DNA from: Macrobrachium rosenbergii
Lineage: Eukaryota > Arthropoda > Malacostraca > Decapoda > Palaemonidae
Assembly: GCF_040412425.1 (NCBI RefSeq)
Contig: NC_089744.1
Span: 29,712,501-29,776,500, forward strand
DNA: 64,000 nucleotides
Direction: 5' to 3'
In this document: piece by piece, positions 33,067 to 45,887 of the stretch
Layout: the number at the start of each line of letters is the position of its first letter
How positions within the stretch are numbered: the stretch's first letter is position 1
The notes under the pieces: generated by a model
What the model saw: only the letters and a program-made list of their open reading frames with translations
The model's database searches: none
Told to the model about the DNA's origin: nothing
Program-made: the position numbers and the translations under genes

Positions 33067-34149
33067 TTTGTTCCAACACGATATACAAACCGTCGGTCCT
33101 TTACATTAGGAATTACTTTCAGCGTAGGCTGGAAACGGCCGTTAAACTCGAGCAAGGTGGTTAGGCAGTAACTACCACCAGGTAGGCGGGAATACCTGCC
33201 TGCCCGGGTGTAAATATTCCAGTTTGCTTTCGGCCATCATGCATTGGAGACATGGTTTCGGATCTCTCTGCCTGACTGTCATTAAGCTCTCATTATCCCG
33301 GTGGGGTCTTAATGTACTTTGTGTATATATTACGTGTGTTTGATATTTATTAATACAAACCCACGATTTGTGATAACCTTGCATAAGCCGTCGTTCCCCT
33401 GCGTCTGTGTCTTGGGTTTGACGGCCAAGGGTGTATTTAAGGAGCGTAACTGAGTGGTAATGCTTCTCTTCCAGTAGCCCTTTATTTAGATCCTGAAGGT
33501 GTTCCCCTGTACGTTCAGAGATATTAGATTGGGACGTAATATCTTCGTTCCCCCACATTGATCGGGACATCAAATTTCGCTTCCCATCATGGGCTCCCGC
33601 CCTCCATGTGCAAAGGGCATGACTACTTCCTTCCTACTTGTTCTGAGTGTTGTTTTTGCTGCCTGCACTTAGAGTTGTGGTGGAGAGGAGGGTGCGGGCA
33701 TTGTCGGTATACGTTCCGCTTCCACAGCGCCCTTGGTGGCCTCCCCTCCGTCTTTCTCTCTCCCCGTAGGTTCTTCCTTATTTCTCCTTCGGTAGAGATT
33801 TCCCTCCTTCGCCCTCTTCGCTCGCTCATCAGGCAAAGACCGCGAGGGGGGGAGGGGGTCAGGCGACCTCTTCTAGGGTACCTCCTCTTGTTGTGTAGGG
33901 CAGTTCCCCTCGTAGTGAGAGGAGTCTCCCTCTACTAATCATCTTTGCTTTTTCTTTCAGATTGACAGTGAGCATCGTAGACGCAGCAGTAGTTGGCTGG
34001 ATATCTCAGGGGATATCTTGCATGATGGAGTCCTGACATTCATTCATTGTCGCTTCGGGACCAACCACAGTACCTAGTTGGAATGACAGTTCCATGTTGG
34101 GATCGTTCCGACTCTGTTCCCGCCAACGTGGATCGATCGCTATCATTGC

Positions 34150-34930
34150 TGGCCTTCATGTATGCTGTGGCACTGCCTCTTGGCGTATCTGTGATCCATC
34201 TGCTCCTGCTAACTCGACAACAGTCTCTGGGTGGCTCTTCCTGGTCTCCTGCTGCAGCCGCCCTGATCAATCCTGTCACTGCTGGTGACTTTCATGTGAC
34301 GTTCCTGGCTGTTGCTGTAGCTCCTGCCTTCCAAACCGCTTCCGTAGCTCCTGCATCGGCTGTCTTGATCGTGCCTGCTGCTTCTCCTGGTGGTCGTGCC
34401 CGGGCCGCTTCTGTTGGGTTCCTGCCTAGCTGCCCTGGAGGTTATGATGTCCGCCATCCTGTAGAAGTTGTCGGAGTGAAGGTGAAGGAAGTCGCCCTGC
34501 AGAAGCAATGTTCCTTGCCGTTGCGTTAGCTCCTGCCTTCTGAACCGCTGCCGTAGCTCCTGCATCGGCTGTCATGATCGTGCCTGCTGCTTCTCCTGGT
34601 GGTCGTGCCCGGAGCCACTTCCATTGTGTTCCTGCCTAGCTGGCCTGGAGGTTATGATGTCTGCCATCCTGTAGAAGTTGTCGGAGTGAAGGTGAAGGAA
34701 GTCGCCCTGTGGAAGCGACATTCCTGGCTGTTGCGGTAGCTCCTGCCTTCTGAACCGCTGCCATAGCGCCTGCATCGGCTGTCCTGATTATGCTTGCTGC
34801 TTCTGGTGGTCGTGTCCTGGGCCGCTTCCGTTGTTTTCCTGCCTAGCTGCCCTGAAGGTTACGATGTTTCATGTCCACCGTCCTGTAGATGTCTCAGTGA
34901 AGGTGAAGGAAGTCGCTCTGTGGAAGTAGC
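34150..34930 (+). repeat. About 210-bp tandem repeats in B3 gag region
   Basis: Equivalent points at 34360, 34569 and 34779 (CTGTC-TGAT-GTGCCTGCTGC type) give periods of 209 and 210 bp. Three copies, the last incomplete, each with CCTGTAGAAGTTGTCGGAGT-like sequence. The 210-bp period is 70 codons, but one copy is off by a base. Confidence 0.8.
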
Positions 34931-36734
34931 CGCCGTCTTCTTCATCTTATCTTCGATTTCGTCTTCTGCTGCGTCTTCCCTTCCTCTCCCAAGGTCCAAG
35001 GGGGTCCCGGGAATCAGACAGACCTCCATCGGCCGAAGGAGAGGAAGGCTGCTTCTTCCCCTTGATGCCCTTGGACGTCTAGGGACTGCCTCCTTCCGAG
35101 GAGGCAGTGGGTCTCTTGTTGGCTCTTCCCAACCTTCCGGTTAGGAAACCGATTCGCATACCCTTGGGTTCTGTGTTTTGGGAGCTATGGGCGCGCAGAC
35201 CTTGGTTTGCGATCCTGTTCCCAGCCCTAGAGGTAAGACTTTGTCTTGAAGGTGTGTGACCGAGACGATTAGTACCTTCTCATTGCCATCCTGGGCTCAA
35301 GGCAGCCTTTGGCCTTCCAGGAATTCAGGATGAGTTTTGCGACACTCGGTGGTTCGTTGAACAACAAAACCACAGTAGTGGCATTTGTCGAAAAACAAGA
35401 GGGAATTGTTTTTTCCTCCTGTTTCATCTGTCGACATTTGCAGGTACTCGAGTGTTCTATAGCGCACTCGACATCTCAATTAGCCAGATGCATCCCTGGC
35501 GGGGATGTATTGGTAGGCAAGCTGGCCTCAGGTTTGAGTGATTGGGATGGAACGTGCTGCTCACTCGAAGATGCATGAAGAGACTGCTCGACTGAGAATC
35601 CCTACCGTCTTTCTGTTGCCTTCCTGCACAACAAGTCGGTTGTTTTTCTCGCTCCTTCATACCAGACCCAGGGGCCGCTACAGTGAGGCAAGTCTTTCTG
35701 GGAAACTTGATATCTGCATTTTTCTCTCTGTATTTTTCTGTTTCGCCAGGAGTTCTCAAGCATTGCTCACCCCCGAGTTACAGACAAATGCTGGAAGACT
35801 TCACCTCTCGCCCGACCTGATAGCCGAGGCATTGAGAAGAGTTCTGCTTGACCCAGCCTCTTGTAGCAGCTACACAAGAAGCGGTTCTTCGGGCAGTACA
35901 TCCCGGTGTGTTCAGGACTGGGAGACCTTCCAGCTTCCCTTGCAAGCATAGGTTTTCTCGCCGAGCAGCAGCGGATATAGCTGGATATCTCTTGAAGTCC
36001 TCTGCAACACTCCCAGAGAATGGAGCCGTCTTCGCTGGTGGGTGTCGTTGACGGAACTTCTTCTCGGGTCAGAGTCTCTCTTCAAGTCTGGACTTCCTCG
36101 TCTTCTCCGCCGAGGGTTGCTTCTCTCTCTTTCATTTGTGAAGAATGTAGGTCCTTGCAACCTAGTCTTCTATCTGAAGTAGCCTTCTCCTCGGATGAGA
36201 AGCTTCTTTGGTCTTGCTGTCCCAGGGGAACTGTTCCCGGGTGGCATGTGATTTCGTTTAGGGTTCCTGTCCCATTCGCACGAGAGTCGTCTGATAGAGA
36301 TGTGCCCTCTTAGGACCATCTCTCATCTTGCCCCTCTTCCTCCTCCTCCCCCATCCTTCTACTTCTCCTTCGGGATGAGAATAGGACTCGAACCAATCCA
36401 GTCGCTGATGCGGTAAGACTACACATTGAGCACTCGTTCTGTTTTTCTCCTAGAATCATAGAAGCAATTCTGCTCCTTCCTCTAGCAAGGAGAGGAAGGA
36501 GAGACTGGCAATAAGGAAAACCCTATCTCAGCTTTTCGTTACCACCTCCACTCTAAGATTCTTCCAGTTGCTGTCGTATGAGTTGAAAAAGGTCCTGTAT
36601 TGACATTTGATCTTGTAGTTCCTACACTCCGATCAATATGTCAATCCTCCTCACTCTTTCGACCAAGAGGAGTAGCCCAGGGTGCAGAACTCCAGTCAGT
36701 TCAAGAGACTCGCTCAGATTCCTCCTTCCAACCA

Positions 36735-36840
36735 GTGAGTCTTCCTAATGTAATGGACCAACGGTTTGTATATCATGTCAGAACAAATTACAATTTTTGA
36801 AAGTAAATTGTATTTTTCCCAACTGTACAAACCCAAATTA
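36735..36840 (+). repeat. Internal complementary region of B3
   Basis: The first part complements 33067-33115 (left end); the second complements 37010-37060 (right end). They meet across AAATTACAATTTTT, placing the circle junction at a TTT shared by both ends. Confidence 0.8.
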
Positions 36841-37479
36841 TGCCCACCTCATGCCACCCCTCAATCTGAACCTGGACTAAAAAGGCAAACTGGAATGTTT
36901 ACATCCGGGCAGGCGGGGCTACCTGGCGGTAGTTACTGCCTAACCACCTTGCTCAAGAGTTTAATGGCCGTTTCAGTACACTGAAAGTAATTCCTAATGT
37001 AAAGGACCTCGGGTTTGTGTAGTTAGGAAAATACAATTTACTTTCAAAAATTATAATTTTGATGTCAGAAAAACCTATTTTTGGTAGTTGCTGTTGAGCC
37101 TTCAAAGAATTACCTTCCATGGTCTACCAGAGCTCAGTGGTGACCAAACTAATATCAAAGAATTCTCTTGTAGTTGGTCGGTTTGGCCAGGTATTTTGTC
37201 GTAATGATTAACATGATAAAACGTGATGGAGTATATAATGGACTCAGAGATAAGAGGGCACTTTCCCTTATCTTCATCGAAGCTGAACCCAGTTTTTCCA
37301 GTATCAAAAGAACCTGCAAGAAAGAGAAGTGACTATTGCGCACGCATATCCGCCCTCTTGTTTACAACCGGGCCGTTAAAGACCAAGGAGCCATTACTCT
37401 GTTGGTCAATGCAGGATGATCCCTTGCCCAAATCCCATGCCTTGTCATTAGGGAAGTAGGAGGGTTTTGAGGACTCGAC

Positions 37480-37560
37480 AGCAACTACCAAAAATAGGTT
37501 TTTCCCATGTCAAAACCTGATTTTTTGATAGTGTAGTCGCTTGTTTCGTCCTCGAGCTTT
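37480..37560 (-). repeat. Internal complementary region of C1
   Basis: CAGCAACTACCAAAAATAGG here complements the 37070-37100 end, and the following GATAGTGTAGTCGCTTG complements the 46165-46200 end. The two meet across T-rich sequence. Confidence 0.8.
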
Positions 37561-37869
37561 ACAAAGAAATTGACAGGTGACGAAAAAGGCTTAATCTCAT
37601 AATTTTTAATCCCAACACCCCAAAGGAAAAAACATTTCTGGTCCGAGGTCAAGCCACAGATTTCAAGTCCCATTCTTTATTCCAAATACTCTTCAGGTTT
37701 TGGCACCAAGGAACAAGAAACTGTACATGAACTTATGTTTTAGGATGTAGTTCTACAGTGGCTTAACCAAAGCATGCTGGGTTTGGTTGTGATATTGTCA
37801 TCCTTCTCCCAGCAATAGTTAGCACACTCACTGTCAATAAGACCCCTGGTTTTCTGCCATAGCACCTAC

Positions 37870-39125
37870 GGGTTAAGACTAACCATGCCACCTACTGATA
37901 CACAGTGCAGTCGAATTTGTTAGAGCACGTGGCAATAATTTAACTGATGACCACCCTGTACATATGGAGACTTCTTCGAAAGGGACATTTCTGGAGAAGG
38001 CCAACGACATACTTTCCTAACATTATGTGACCTAGGAAAGGAATGTGGGGTTGCCTTTTTAATAAGAAACACTACAATCATTCTCAGCCCTTGTAGGGAG
38101 AGTGGTTAGTTTGTGCTAGGATGTAGGAAAATAGGACCCCCTGGGATGTTTGCCGTGACTTCTAGGTAAACCTTAAGTGCTTGAACCGGGTATAATGTCT
38201 TGTCTGCTAAATTGAGTTTTCTTATAAGAATAAATTTCCCTTATAAAGGATCCTTATTCTTGGCCAGGAATGATGGGCCAGGGGACAATAATAACTGATG
38301 GTCAGGTGTTTGCGTGGTGCATGGTCCCCATCTAAGAAAGCCCAGTTTACTAATACGAGCTCCTGATGCTAATGCAATCAAGAAGCTTGCCTTTTGTAGC
38401 ATGCACGTTGTGGTTGTATTGGGTCCACTGAATTGACAGGTTGATAGAAGTCTAAGCACTTTGTTCAGGGACCAAGTAATTGGAAGCCTTTCAGGAGTGG
38501 GCCTTTGTAGAGCAAAAAACTGCGGAAGGGAAGTGACAACTTCTATACTGGAGTCAATCCTGAATCCATAAAGCAAGGGTTCCATTAATGCAGCCTTGTA
38601 TGCCATGACTGTTGTAACCGCAAGACATTTGTCTTCAAAAGGGTATATAAGAAAAATGAAAAGTATTTCTATAGAAATCTCAACGGGACTCTCAGTATGG
38701 ATATAATCTAACCATATTTTCCATACGGACTGGTATTGCCGGATAGATGATGTCCATAATTTTTGCCCTAGGTACTTAGCGATGTTGGGTGAGTAATTTT
38801 CATGATAGATATTTTTTTTAAAAATCCATACGTGAAGGTCTCGGCTCGGAAAGGAGGATGCGTAAACGACTTTCCCTCCTACTGTCTGGGATAGAACAGC
38901 GGACAATAGTGGAATTGATCTTTTCATCCGTTGTTGAAGTAATAGGAACCAGTGCCTGTTTGGCCAATTTGGTTCTATCAGGTAAACTGTTCCTTTGAAG
39001 GTTAGAAGTTTGCCCAAAACCTTTGAAATCAGGGACAGTGGGGGAGAAAGATATTGTCCTCCCCTTGTCCCAGTCTTTAGGAAGGCATCTCTTGCTGTTG
39101 CTTGACTCTCCAGGTTCGGAGACAT
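37870..39125 (-). pseudogene. DIRS tyrosine recombinase (C1)
   Basis: A 294-codon open frame (39125-38241) covers the linker and core-binding domain (LWTSSIRQYQSVWKIWLDYI, TVMAYKAALMEPLLYGF). It then has ASFLIALASGARISKLGFLR, where GAR carries the first catalytic Arg. After a stop, 38230-37870 continues in shifting frames with LNLADKTLYPVQALKVYL, SHNVRKYV (second Arg box) and a GWSSV-K-like end with candidate Tyr. More complete than the family-A copies but still broken. The enzyme would integrate circular cDNA. Confidence 0.82.
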
Positions 39126-39699
39126 ATATTAGGAGTTTGTGATTCTAGTATGTGGCGAAGAGGTCCACCTCCGGTTGTGGAAGCATGCTGGCTATTGTTT
39201 GAAAAGAGTGGTTGTCCAACATCCACTCTGTTGAGGCTGTCGTTTTCCTTGATAGAGATTATGCTATTACAATGAGACCCCATGTGAGGTGAATTGCAGA
39301 CATGTGCCACTTCCTTGCTTGCACCATCCGAAGGATGTCTAGCATTACCGTACTGAGAGGAGGTGAATGTGATCCCGACCTCTTGATGTAGGATATTGTA
39401 GTTATGTTGTCTCTCTTCTGGAGGTTTGAGTTTTTTGAGAGACAAAAAGACAGCCATCAGCTCCAGGAAATTGATATGAGAATTCCTCAGAGTAGCTGAT
39501 CATCCCTCTGCCACCTGACGATCCTCTCAATGTCCTCTCAACCTGTCAACAAGGCATCTGTGTGTATTGTCACTGATACAGATGGAGGAGTCAGGGTGAC
39601 CTGTTTCACCAGAGATTCCTTCCGGGTCCAAGGCCGAAGTATCTCCCCAACTTTTTTAATCCTTTGATGAGGTCGGTCTCGCATCTTTTTTCATGCATG

Positions 39700-40300
39700 C
39701 GATAGCCAGAATTTGTTCACATTTTTAGTTGCAATCTAAGTATTGGATCTATTACTGATGCTAACTGCAGCAGGCCCATCATACGTTCTGATTGCCATCT
39801 GGGAACTCTGGGCTGTGCGAGGAACGTTTTGAGGACTTGCCTTATTCCGTTTTGAGTATGATGGGGAAAGACAACAGGCCGTGAAGAGGATACCAACACA
39901 GTCCCAGCCACTGAAAGTGTCTGCTGGGCAAGAGGTAGGAAGTTTTCAAATTTGTTATAAAACCTTTTGACTGTAGTCTGTTGACCATTGCTCTTAGGTT
40001 TTTCAAGCACTCTTTTCTTGTGCGTCCCCAGATCAACCAGTTGTCTAGGTAGGCTGTTAGTTGTATTCTTTTTTGTTTGAGTTCTCAAACAAATACCATT
40101 GCTAATTTTGTAAAATATTCCTTAGGCAATGTTTAGCTCAAAGGGCATGACTTTGAATCTGTACATATCTTTCCCTATCAGGAACGTTAGGAAGGGGCAG
40201 AAGGGAACGGCTGTAGGGATGTGCCAGTATGCATCTTTCAGATCTATAGAAACTAAGTTCCTTTTATAATGATTCAACATACTTAGTCAACAGTAATTAT
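39700..40300 (-). pseudogene. DIRS reverse transcriptase core (C1)
   Basis: The minus strand reads VSIDLKDAYWHIPTAVPF (first catalytic Asp) and GKDMYRFKVMPFELN (box B region, usual Gly replaced by Glu). It then reads LTAYLDNWLIWG, with YLDN at 40051-40040 in place of YxDD. A thumb-like part (NLRAMVNRLQSKGFITNLKT) follows. Frame breaks near 40125 and 40080. The RT N-terminus is not seen upstream of 40300. Confidence 0.8.
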
Positions 40301-40920
40301 CTGAAACTTATGGCAAACAGTGTTTTTGTTCTGTGTTGATTGGTTGAGAATCACTCTTCTTTTGGAGGAATCCTTTTTGAGAACACAAAGAGATATACTT
40401 GTTGGTGAATATACTCTCACAAAGTGATCAAGTACCTGGTTATTACACAACTATTCACAAAATCCAAAAATTTACTTCACCTTAGCCAGATACCTGAACT
40501 CTCATAACAATAAAATTATGACTGAACACGCTAAAGGTAACAGTGATCCCTTAAAACTTGTTTATCACTTGAAAAAATCAATCTAAGTTTATCAAGTTAT
40601 GAGTGAAGTAGTAACTGTTAAGCAAGAAATATACTAGAAGGAAAGGGCATCACTCCATCAAACAACTATAATTGTTCCCCTGGTCTTAGTTCACTTAAAA
40701 AAAAACTCTGAAGGAGAACAGTACATGTTTATCACTTACCTTGTACCTTGTGCATACACAAATAACCCTGTTCACTGGTGGTCGGAAATGAAACACTGTG
40801 CTTTTAAAACTTCAAATACAAAAATTTATATTGCAGTGCACTCCCTGAACACCTGAATTAGCGCTGGTCACCCACCAGCCCGAACTACATCCCCATAGCT
40901 TTTACTCACTAAGTGGGTAA
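40301..40920. other. Unassigned sequence inside C1
   Basis: AT-rich, no domain recognised. It may be decayed RT/gag or another insertion. Confidence 0.35.
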
Positions 40921-42376
40921 TTAACCCTTAAACGCCGAGCCTCTATTTACAAAAGTGTCTGTCGTATGCCGGCGGCGTTCAGAAGTTAGCGCCGAAGTGG
41001 AAAAAAAGTTTTTTTCAAAAAATCACAGCACGCTTAGTTTTTAGTTTTTAAGTTCATTTTAAGAGTTCATTTTTGGCTCCTTTTTTTGTCATTGCCTGAA
41101 GTTTAGTATGCAACCATCAGAAATGAAAAAAAATATTATTATATATAAATATGACAGCGCAAAAAAAAAATTTCATATATAATTGTATACAAATCGTGCT
41201 GTGAGCAAAACGGTTAAAGCTAGAGTTATTTTTTTATTTTTTTTTTTCGTTGTATTGTAAACTAAATTGCGATGATTTTGGTATATAACAAATTGTAAAA
41301 TGATCAAAGCAACACAGAGAAAATATTATCACAAAATGATGCATGAATTCGTAACACGCGGACGTAAAAACAAGTTTTTTCTAAAATTCACCATAAATCA
41401 AAATATTGTGCTAGAGACTTCCCGTTTGTTGCAAAATGAAGGTAATTGATTGAATATTACTAGACTGTAAGTGTTTTAGCTTACAATTGCAGTTTTCAAC
41501 CATTTCGGTCGAGTTAAAGTTGACCGAAGGTCGAATTTTTTCTATTTATCGTGATTGATATGAAAATATTTCAAAACTGATAAAAGCTACAACCATGAGT
41601 TATTTTTTGTTGTATTCTACATGATATTGCACACATTTTCATGTATAACATTTTATGTAAGGCCTAATGTAAACTAATATAAAACGGTGCAGAAATTACG
41701 ACAAGGTGACTAAAGAAATTCGGAGATTTTCAGCAGAGTTACCGCGCACGGAGGGAAGGAAGAAGTTTTTTCAAAAATTCACCATAAATCGAAATATTGT
41801 GCTAGAGACTTCAAATTTGTTACAAAATGAAGGTAAATGATTGAATGTTGCTAGAATGTAAGAGTTTTAGCTTGCAGTTGCATTTTTCGACCATTTCGGT
41901 CGAGTCAAAGTTGACCTTAGGTTTAAATTTTGGCACTTATCGTGATTTATATGAAAATATTTCAAAACTGGTAAAAGCTACAACCATGAGTTATTTTTTG
42001 TTGTATTCTACATGAAATTGTGCACATTCTCATGTATAACACTTTATGTAACGCCTAATATAAAACGGTGCAAAAATTACGACAAAGTGACAAAAGAATT
42101 TCTGAGATGTGTTGCTGAAGCTCTGTAGTGCGAGAAGAAAGAAATTCGCGCATGCGCGGCTGGGTAACGCTTGTAAACAAAACAACAGCGTGATCCGTGA
42201 ACTCCCAGTATCCCTCAAGGTGCGTGATTTAAAATCTTTCGCAAACTAGGCCTATAACTATTTTTCCACGAATATTTAAAAAAACTTTTTGTAGTCGATG
42301 TACCGTACGTCCACTCGGCACCCAACAGACAATTTTAGTCGACGTACGATACGTCCAGTCGGCATTTAAGGATTAA
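40921..42376. mobile_element. TTAA-flanked non-autonomous element carrying satellite (short copy)
   Basis: TTAA at 40921-40924 and 42373-42376. The left end after TTAA is CCCTTAAACGCCGAGCC and the right end is GGCATTTAAGGA, its diverged inverse. TTAA targets and CCC-type termini are hallmarks of piggyBac-superfamily elements. No transposase. The interior has two full ~390-bp satellite units (shared word CACCATAAAT at 41389 and 41780) plus a partial third. The right end carries two copies of a GTCGACGTACGATACGTCC-like subterminal motif. 1456 bp in total. Confidence 0.85.
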
Positions 42377-44191
42377 CTGTCAGCGTTACCAACACTTACA
42401 GGAAAATCTTGTTAAATGAGTTACCTGAAGAACCGTTGGCAACGCTACTTCAAGTCCCGGCCGAGTGAGGCCGAGATCCCCAATTGCTTTTCGTTCGCCA
42501 CAGTGTGTGGGTGTGTCCCACATCAGGCAAACTTTTGGTCATTTAGCCCGACCCCCATTTAAAGAATTTGGATATCAGATTACGATTTGGACTGTTTTCA
42601 ACGCATTTTCTCCTGGATGGATACTTTATTGATTGGATTTGGAACTTCTATCCCAGTTTTGACTTTGGGATCGGTACTTTGGACTCGATTAGGTAAGTCA
42701 AACAAGAAGATGTCACCGTCTGCTAGCGCCGATACTTCCACTTCGTTTACATCTTCGACAACGGAGCCTTCTACTGCTGGAGATGCTGACTTCTTAGAAG
42801 GTTCTTGCTTAACCTATTCTAGGATTATTTAAAACTTAAGGATATAAACTATAAAGAAAATAATCCTCTTATAATCTGGTTTTCTGTGGCCAAGACTACC
42901 CTTTTATCTGATATTCGGCCATCGCTGTTTTAGGTAAATAGGATATTCCTTAAAAAGGGGTTCCTACTTAATCTGTTAGGTTACTGCCTCTTCTAGGTTT
43001 ATATCACCTTTAAGGATATAGGCTACACAAGATCCCTACTAGTATGTAGCCTCACAGACATGCTACAGAGTCATAAAAAAGTAGGTTATTTTATTGAGTG
43101 TAGGATACTGTTTATATATAATCATAGGCTTATTTGTTCTTTCTTAACCTAGTATAGGGTATTGCCTAATCCAGATTATTATAGATCACTTTTAAATGTA
43201 TAGGCTAGGCTATATAAAAACAGAAAACTTACTATGTAACCTTATAGGTAAGTCTACTATTTTTTGTCTAACCGAGGTTGTTGTTTATATCCAATCCTAG
43301 GCTATTTGGTCTACTATATAAAACAATAACTCACTAATGTGTAACCTTAAAGCCAGGCCATAACTTACTCTGATCTACGCTACTGCCTAATCTGGATTTA
43401 ATTCACACTTGAGGGTATGGGTTACATAAAACACAATTAGCTTACCTTTGTATATAGCCTAAATGATAGGTTACCATCTCATCCAGCACAGATTACTATT
43501 TCATTTAGTCCCAGGTTAGATGGTCTAGGCTAACAGTTTATCCAAAAATGGGATGTTTCATAAAAAGTTACCACTTAACTTGATATAAAGTAATGCCTAG
43601 GCTAGTCCTGGATTATTTAGCTCATGCTTAAGTGCACAGGCTTATATAAAAGGAAAAAATTTATACTAATACGTAGCCTTATTGTTAGGCTATCAATTTA
43701 TTTTGCCCAGATATTGTTATTATCTAATCCTAGGGTCCTGGGTCAAAGGTAGGCCACTTAAGGATATGTAATCCAAGGACATAGGCTACAGACAACATCC
43801 ACTATTAACTTAGTCTAAATTGTCCTCACTTACTGCTTAGATTATTGTAGACGTCGTATAATCTTAAAGGATTTTCTATATTAATGGAAAGTTGTGGAAC
43901 ACTTCTTTTAGTTAAAACATTTAGTTGGAATTTGAAAGAATTTTCACTTTATGAAACTAGGTAGCAATAAACGCTTTACGAAACTAGGTAGGCTAGCAAT
44001 CAACGAGTGGGGTCCCGGCTCTCATGACAAAATTATCAATTTCAAAAGTTTAAAACTAAAACTTTTTGTAGAACTTAATATTAAGCACTTATCTTGCTAT
44101 TTTTGATGTTTCCATGATCCTCGATAATGAAAACGGAGAAAAAGTCAAATTTTTTTTGGAGCGCTGGCAACGATGTGAATAGTTTGCTATA
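42377..44191 (+). other. Unassigned stretch inside C1 with an 81-codon open frame
   Basis: At 42587-42832 an open frame starts MDCFQRIFSWMDTLLIGFGT and becomes Ser/Thr-rich (SPSASADTSTSFTSSTTEPS). Upstream is GC-richer sequence unlike its surroundings (42440-42560). It might be a transposon gag start or a promoter/first-exon-like fragment; I do not recognise it. 42840-43900 is AT-rich with recurrent TAGGCTA-like words. Confidence 0.3.
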
Positions 44192-45887
44192 CAGTGAACC
44201 CCCCCTCCCCCCCGTATCCGCGGTCTCAAGATTCACAGACTCACCTATTTGCAGATTTCTCTGTGGAACATATATACGCATTATTTGCTGAAAATCCGCC
44301 CATTCACGGTATTTTTCACTGAGAAATATTCACTAATTACTGTATTTTCATCTCATTTTCATAACTAAATGCACTTTTTGTGATAAAACTATTAAAATAC
44401 TTAGTAAGTACTCGAGTTACGGTATTTAACCTTATGATAATTTGATTTTGCAATGGGGTAAGCAATTAATACCGATACGACAATATTTATAAAATATTTT
44501 AAAATTCACGAGGGCGCAGGCAGCAGCATACAGGCAGTGAGAGAGATCAAATTACAATATACCAGCTTCTTTTCCTCCAACTCTTTATCCCATCTAGTTA
44601 AAAAAGTAACTGAGAATGATAAAAGTATTGTTAGTGATGTTATACTCTTGCATAAATGTGTACAGCCATAAACAACCGACCGAGAAACTGTTGTTTTGTT
44701 TATCACCAAATCGGATAACAACAGACCTTTTGCTTGTATTTCAACCATCGTACGGTAATACACAATTACTGTAGGTTATAGTAGAAGTGATGTTTATTAG
44801 AATAGGAGTGATATATTTTTACATTATACCCTTATTCGGTATGGATAAAAGATCGGCAAGGAAGTGTACTGCTAAATTTAAGCTGGAAGTTGTAGCTGAA
44901 GCTGAGAAAACAAGTTCAAGCTGCTAATGACTAAATTATCATGCATCGGCAACATGTATGAAACTCGACCGTAATTAAAATTGGAGAGAAAGTATGTTAA
45001 TCAACACTACTGGGCATGAAAGAATGCATTACTGCTATTTTTACGCTGATAAACAATAAATACATAAAGCTCTTATGATGAAATCAAGTGAAAATAACAA
45101 ACAGAATCTTGATTTTTTTTACACAAAATAAACGCCTCCAAACGGCCAACATCATCTCTTAACAAAAAAAAAAAATAGCTAAATTAATTTCACAACGAGA
45201 AGTACAGTATTTAAGTTATATTTAGAAGGAAGAAAAGCACTCTAAACTGAGTTAAACACGGTGAAATAAACGATTTCCAAACCAAAACATTGACGGCTAT
45301 GACCGCAATAGATAATACAAAAGCAATATAAGAATATATATACAATATTATTGGGTACAGTGAATTAAGGCATAACATTTTAAAAGATGCATATTCGTTA
45401 TGATGTTTGTATAATAAGATATGTGAATATAGAGTATAGCACAATGTAGGCTAGGCTACCGTATATGTATACGATATACTATAGTGTAGGCTAAGCTAAT
45501 TTTGTTTGTTATATTTCTCTTTGTATTGAATTATCATAAATCACTGCATGAACCTCCAGAATTAGCTGATATTAATAATTACTATACTGTGTATGTATAG
45601 GGTATGCTTTATAGTGTAGGCTAGGTTACCATATATGTATACGTGGTACTGAATACCCTAATGTAGGCTAGGCTATATTCGAGATACGTTTTTCCCAACA
45701 AACGATGGGTATTTTTGGAACCTAACCCCATTGTAAGTAGGATAATACCTGTATAAGCATTTTTAGTTATTTTTTTGTGTCCCTGAACTATCAAAATAGG
45801 CAGTTCTAAGTTTAAGTATTCGCGGGTTCTAGCTATTCGCGGGGGAGGGTGTGGTACGCATCCCCCGCGAATATGGGGGGTTTATTG
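44192..45887 (+). mobile_element. Pogo/Tigger-like DNA transposon relic
   Basis: TA dinucleotides flank it (44190-44191 and 45888-45889). The termini CAGTGAACCCCCC and GGGGGGTTTATTG are inverted, as in Tc1/mariner-pogo elements. A short transposase remnant lies near 44840-45000: MDKRSARKCTAKFKLEVVAE (helix-turn-helix start), then a shift and NWRESML-like sequence. The catalytic DDE region is absent, so it is a deletion derivative. Confidence 0.75.
44840..45000 (+). pseudogene. Pogo/Tigger transposase N-terminal remnant
   Basis: About 50 codons of a Psq/CENP-B-type DNA-binding domain with a frame break near 44920 and stops. The K-F-K-L-E-V-V pattern is typical of the family's first helix. Confidence 0.6.

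Larger units (their letters stand above)
33067..37060 (+). mobile_element. DIRS family B, element B3: both ends, no pol
   Basis: Left end TTTGTTCCAACACG at 33067, right end ...ATAATTT at 37060. The left terminal repeat (33080-33230) is the inverted complement of 36890-37030, with the ICR at 36735-36840. The interior is gag-like low-complexity sequence with a 210-bp repeat array and no recognisable RT, RNase H or recombinase. It inserted into A4 gag at TTT and directly abuts C1. Confidence 0.8.

Noticed and set aside
37058..37420. Long terminal direct repeats of an LTR retrotransposon
   Set aside because: The partner at 45890-46203 is inverted, and an internal complementary region is present, which fits DIRS.
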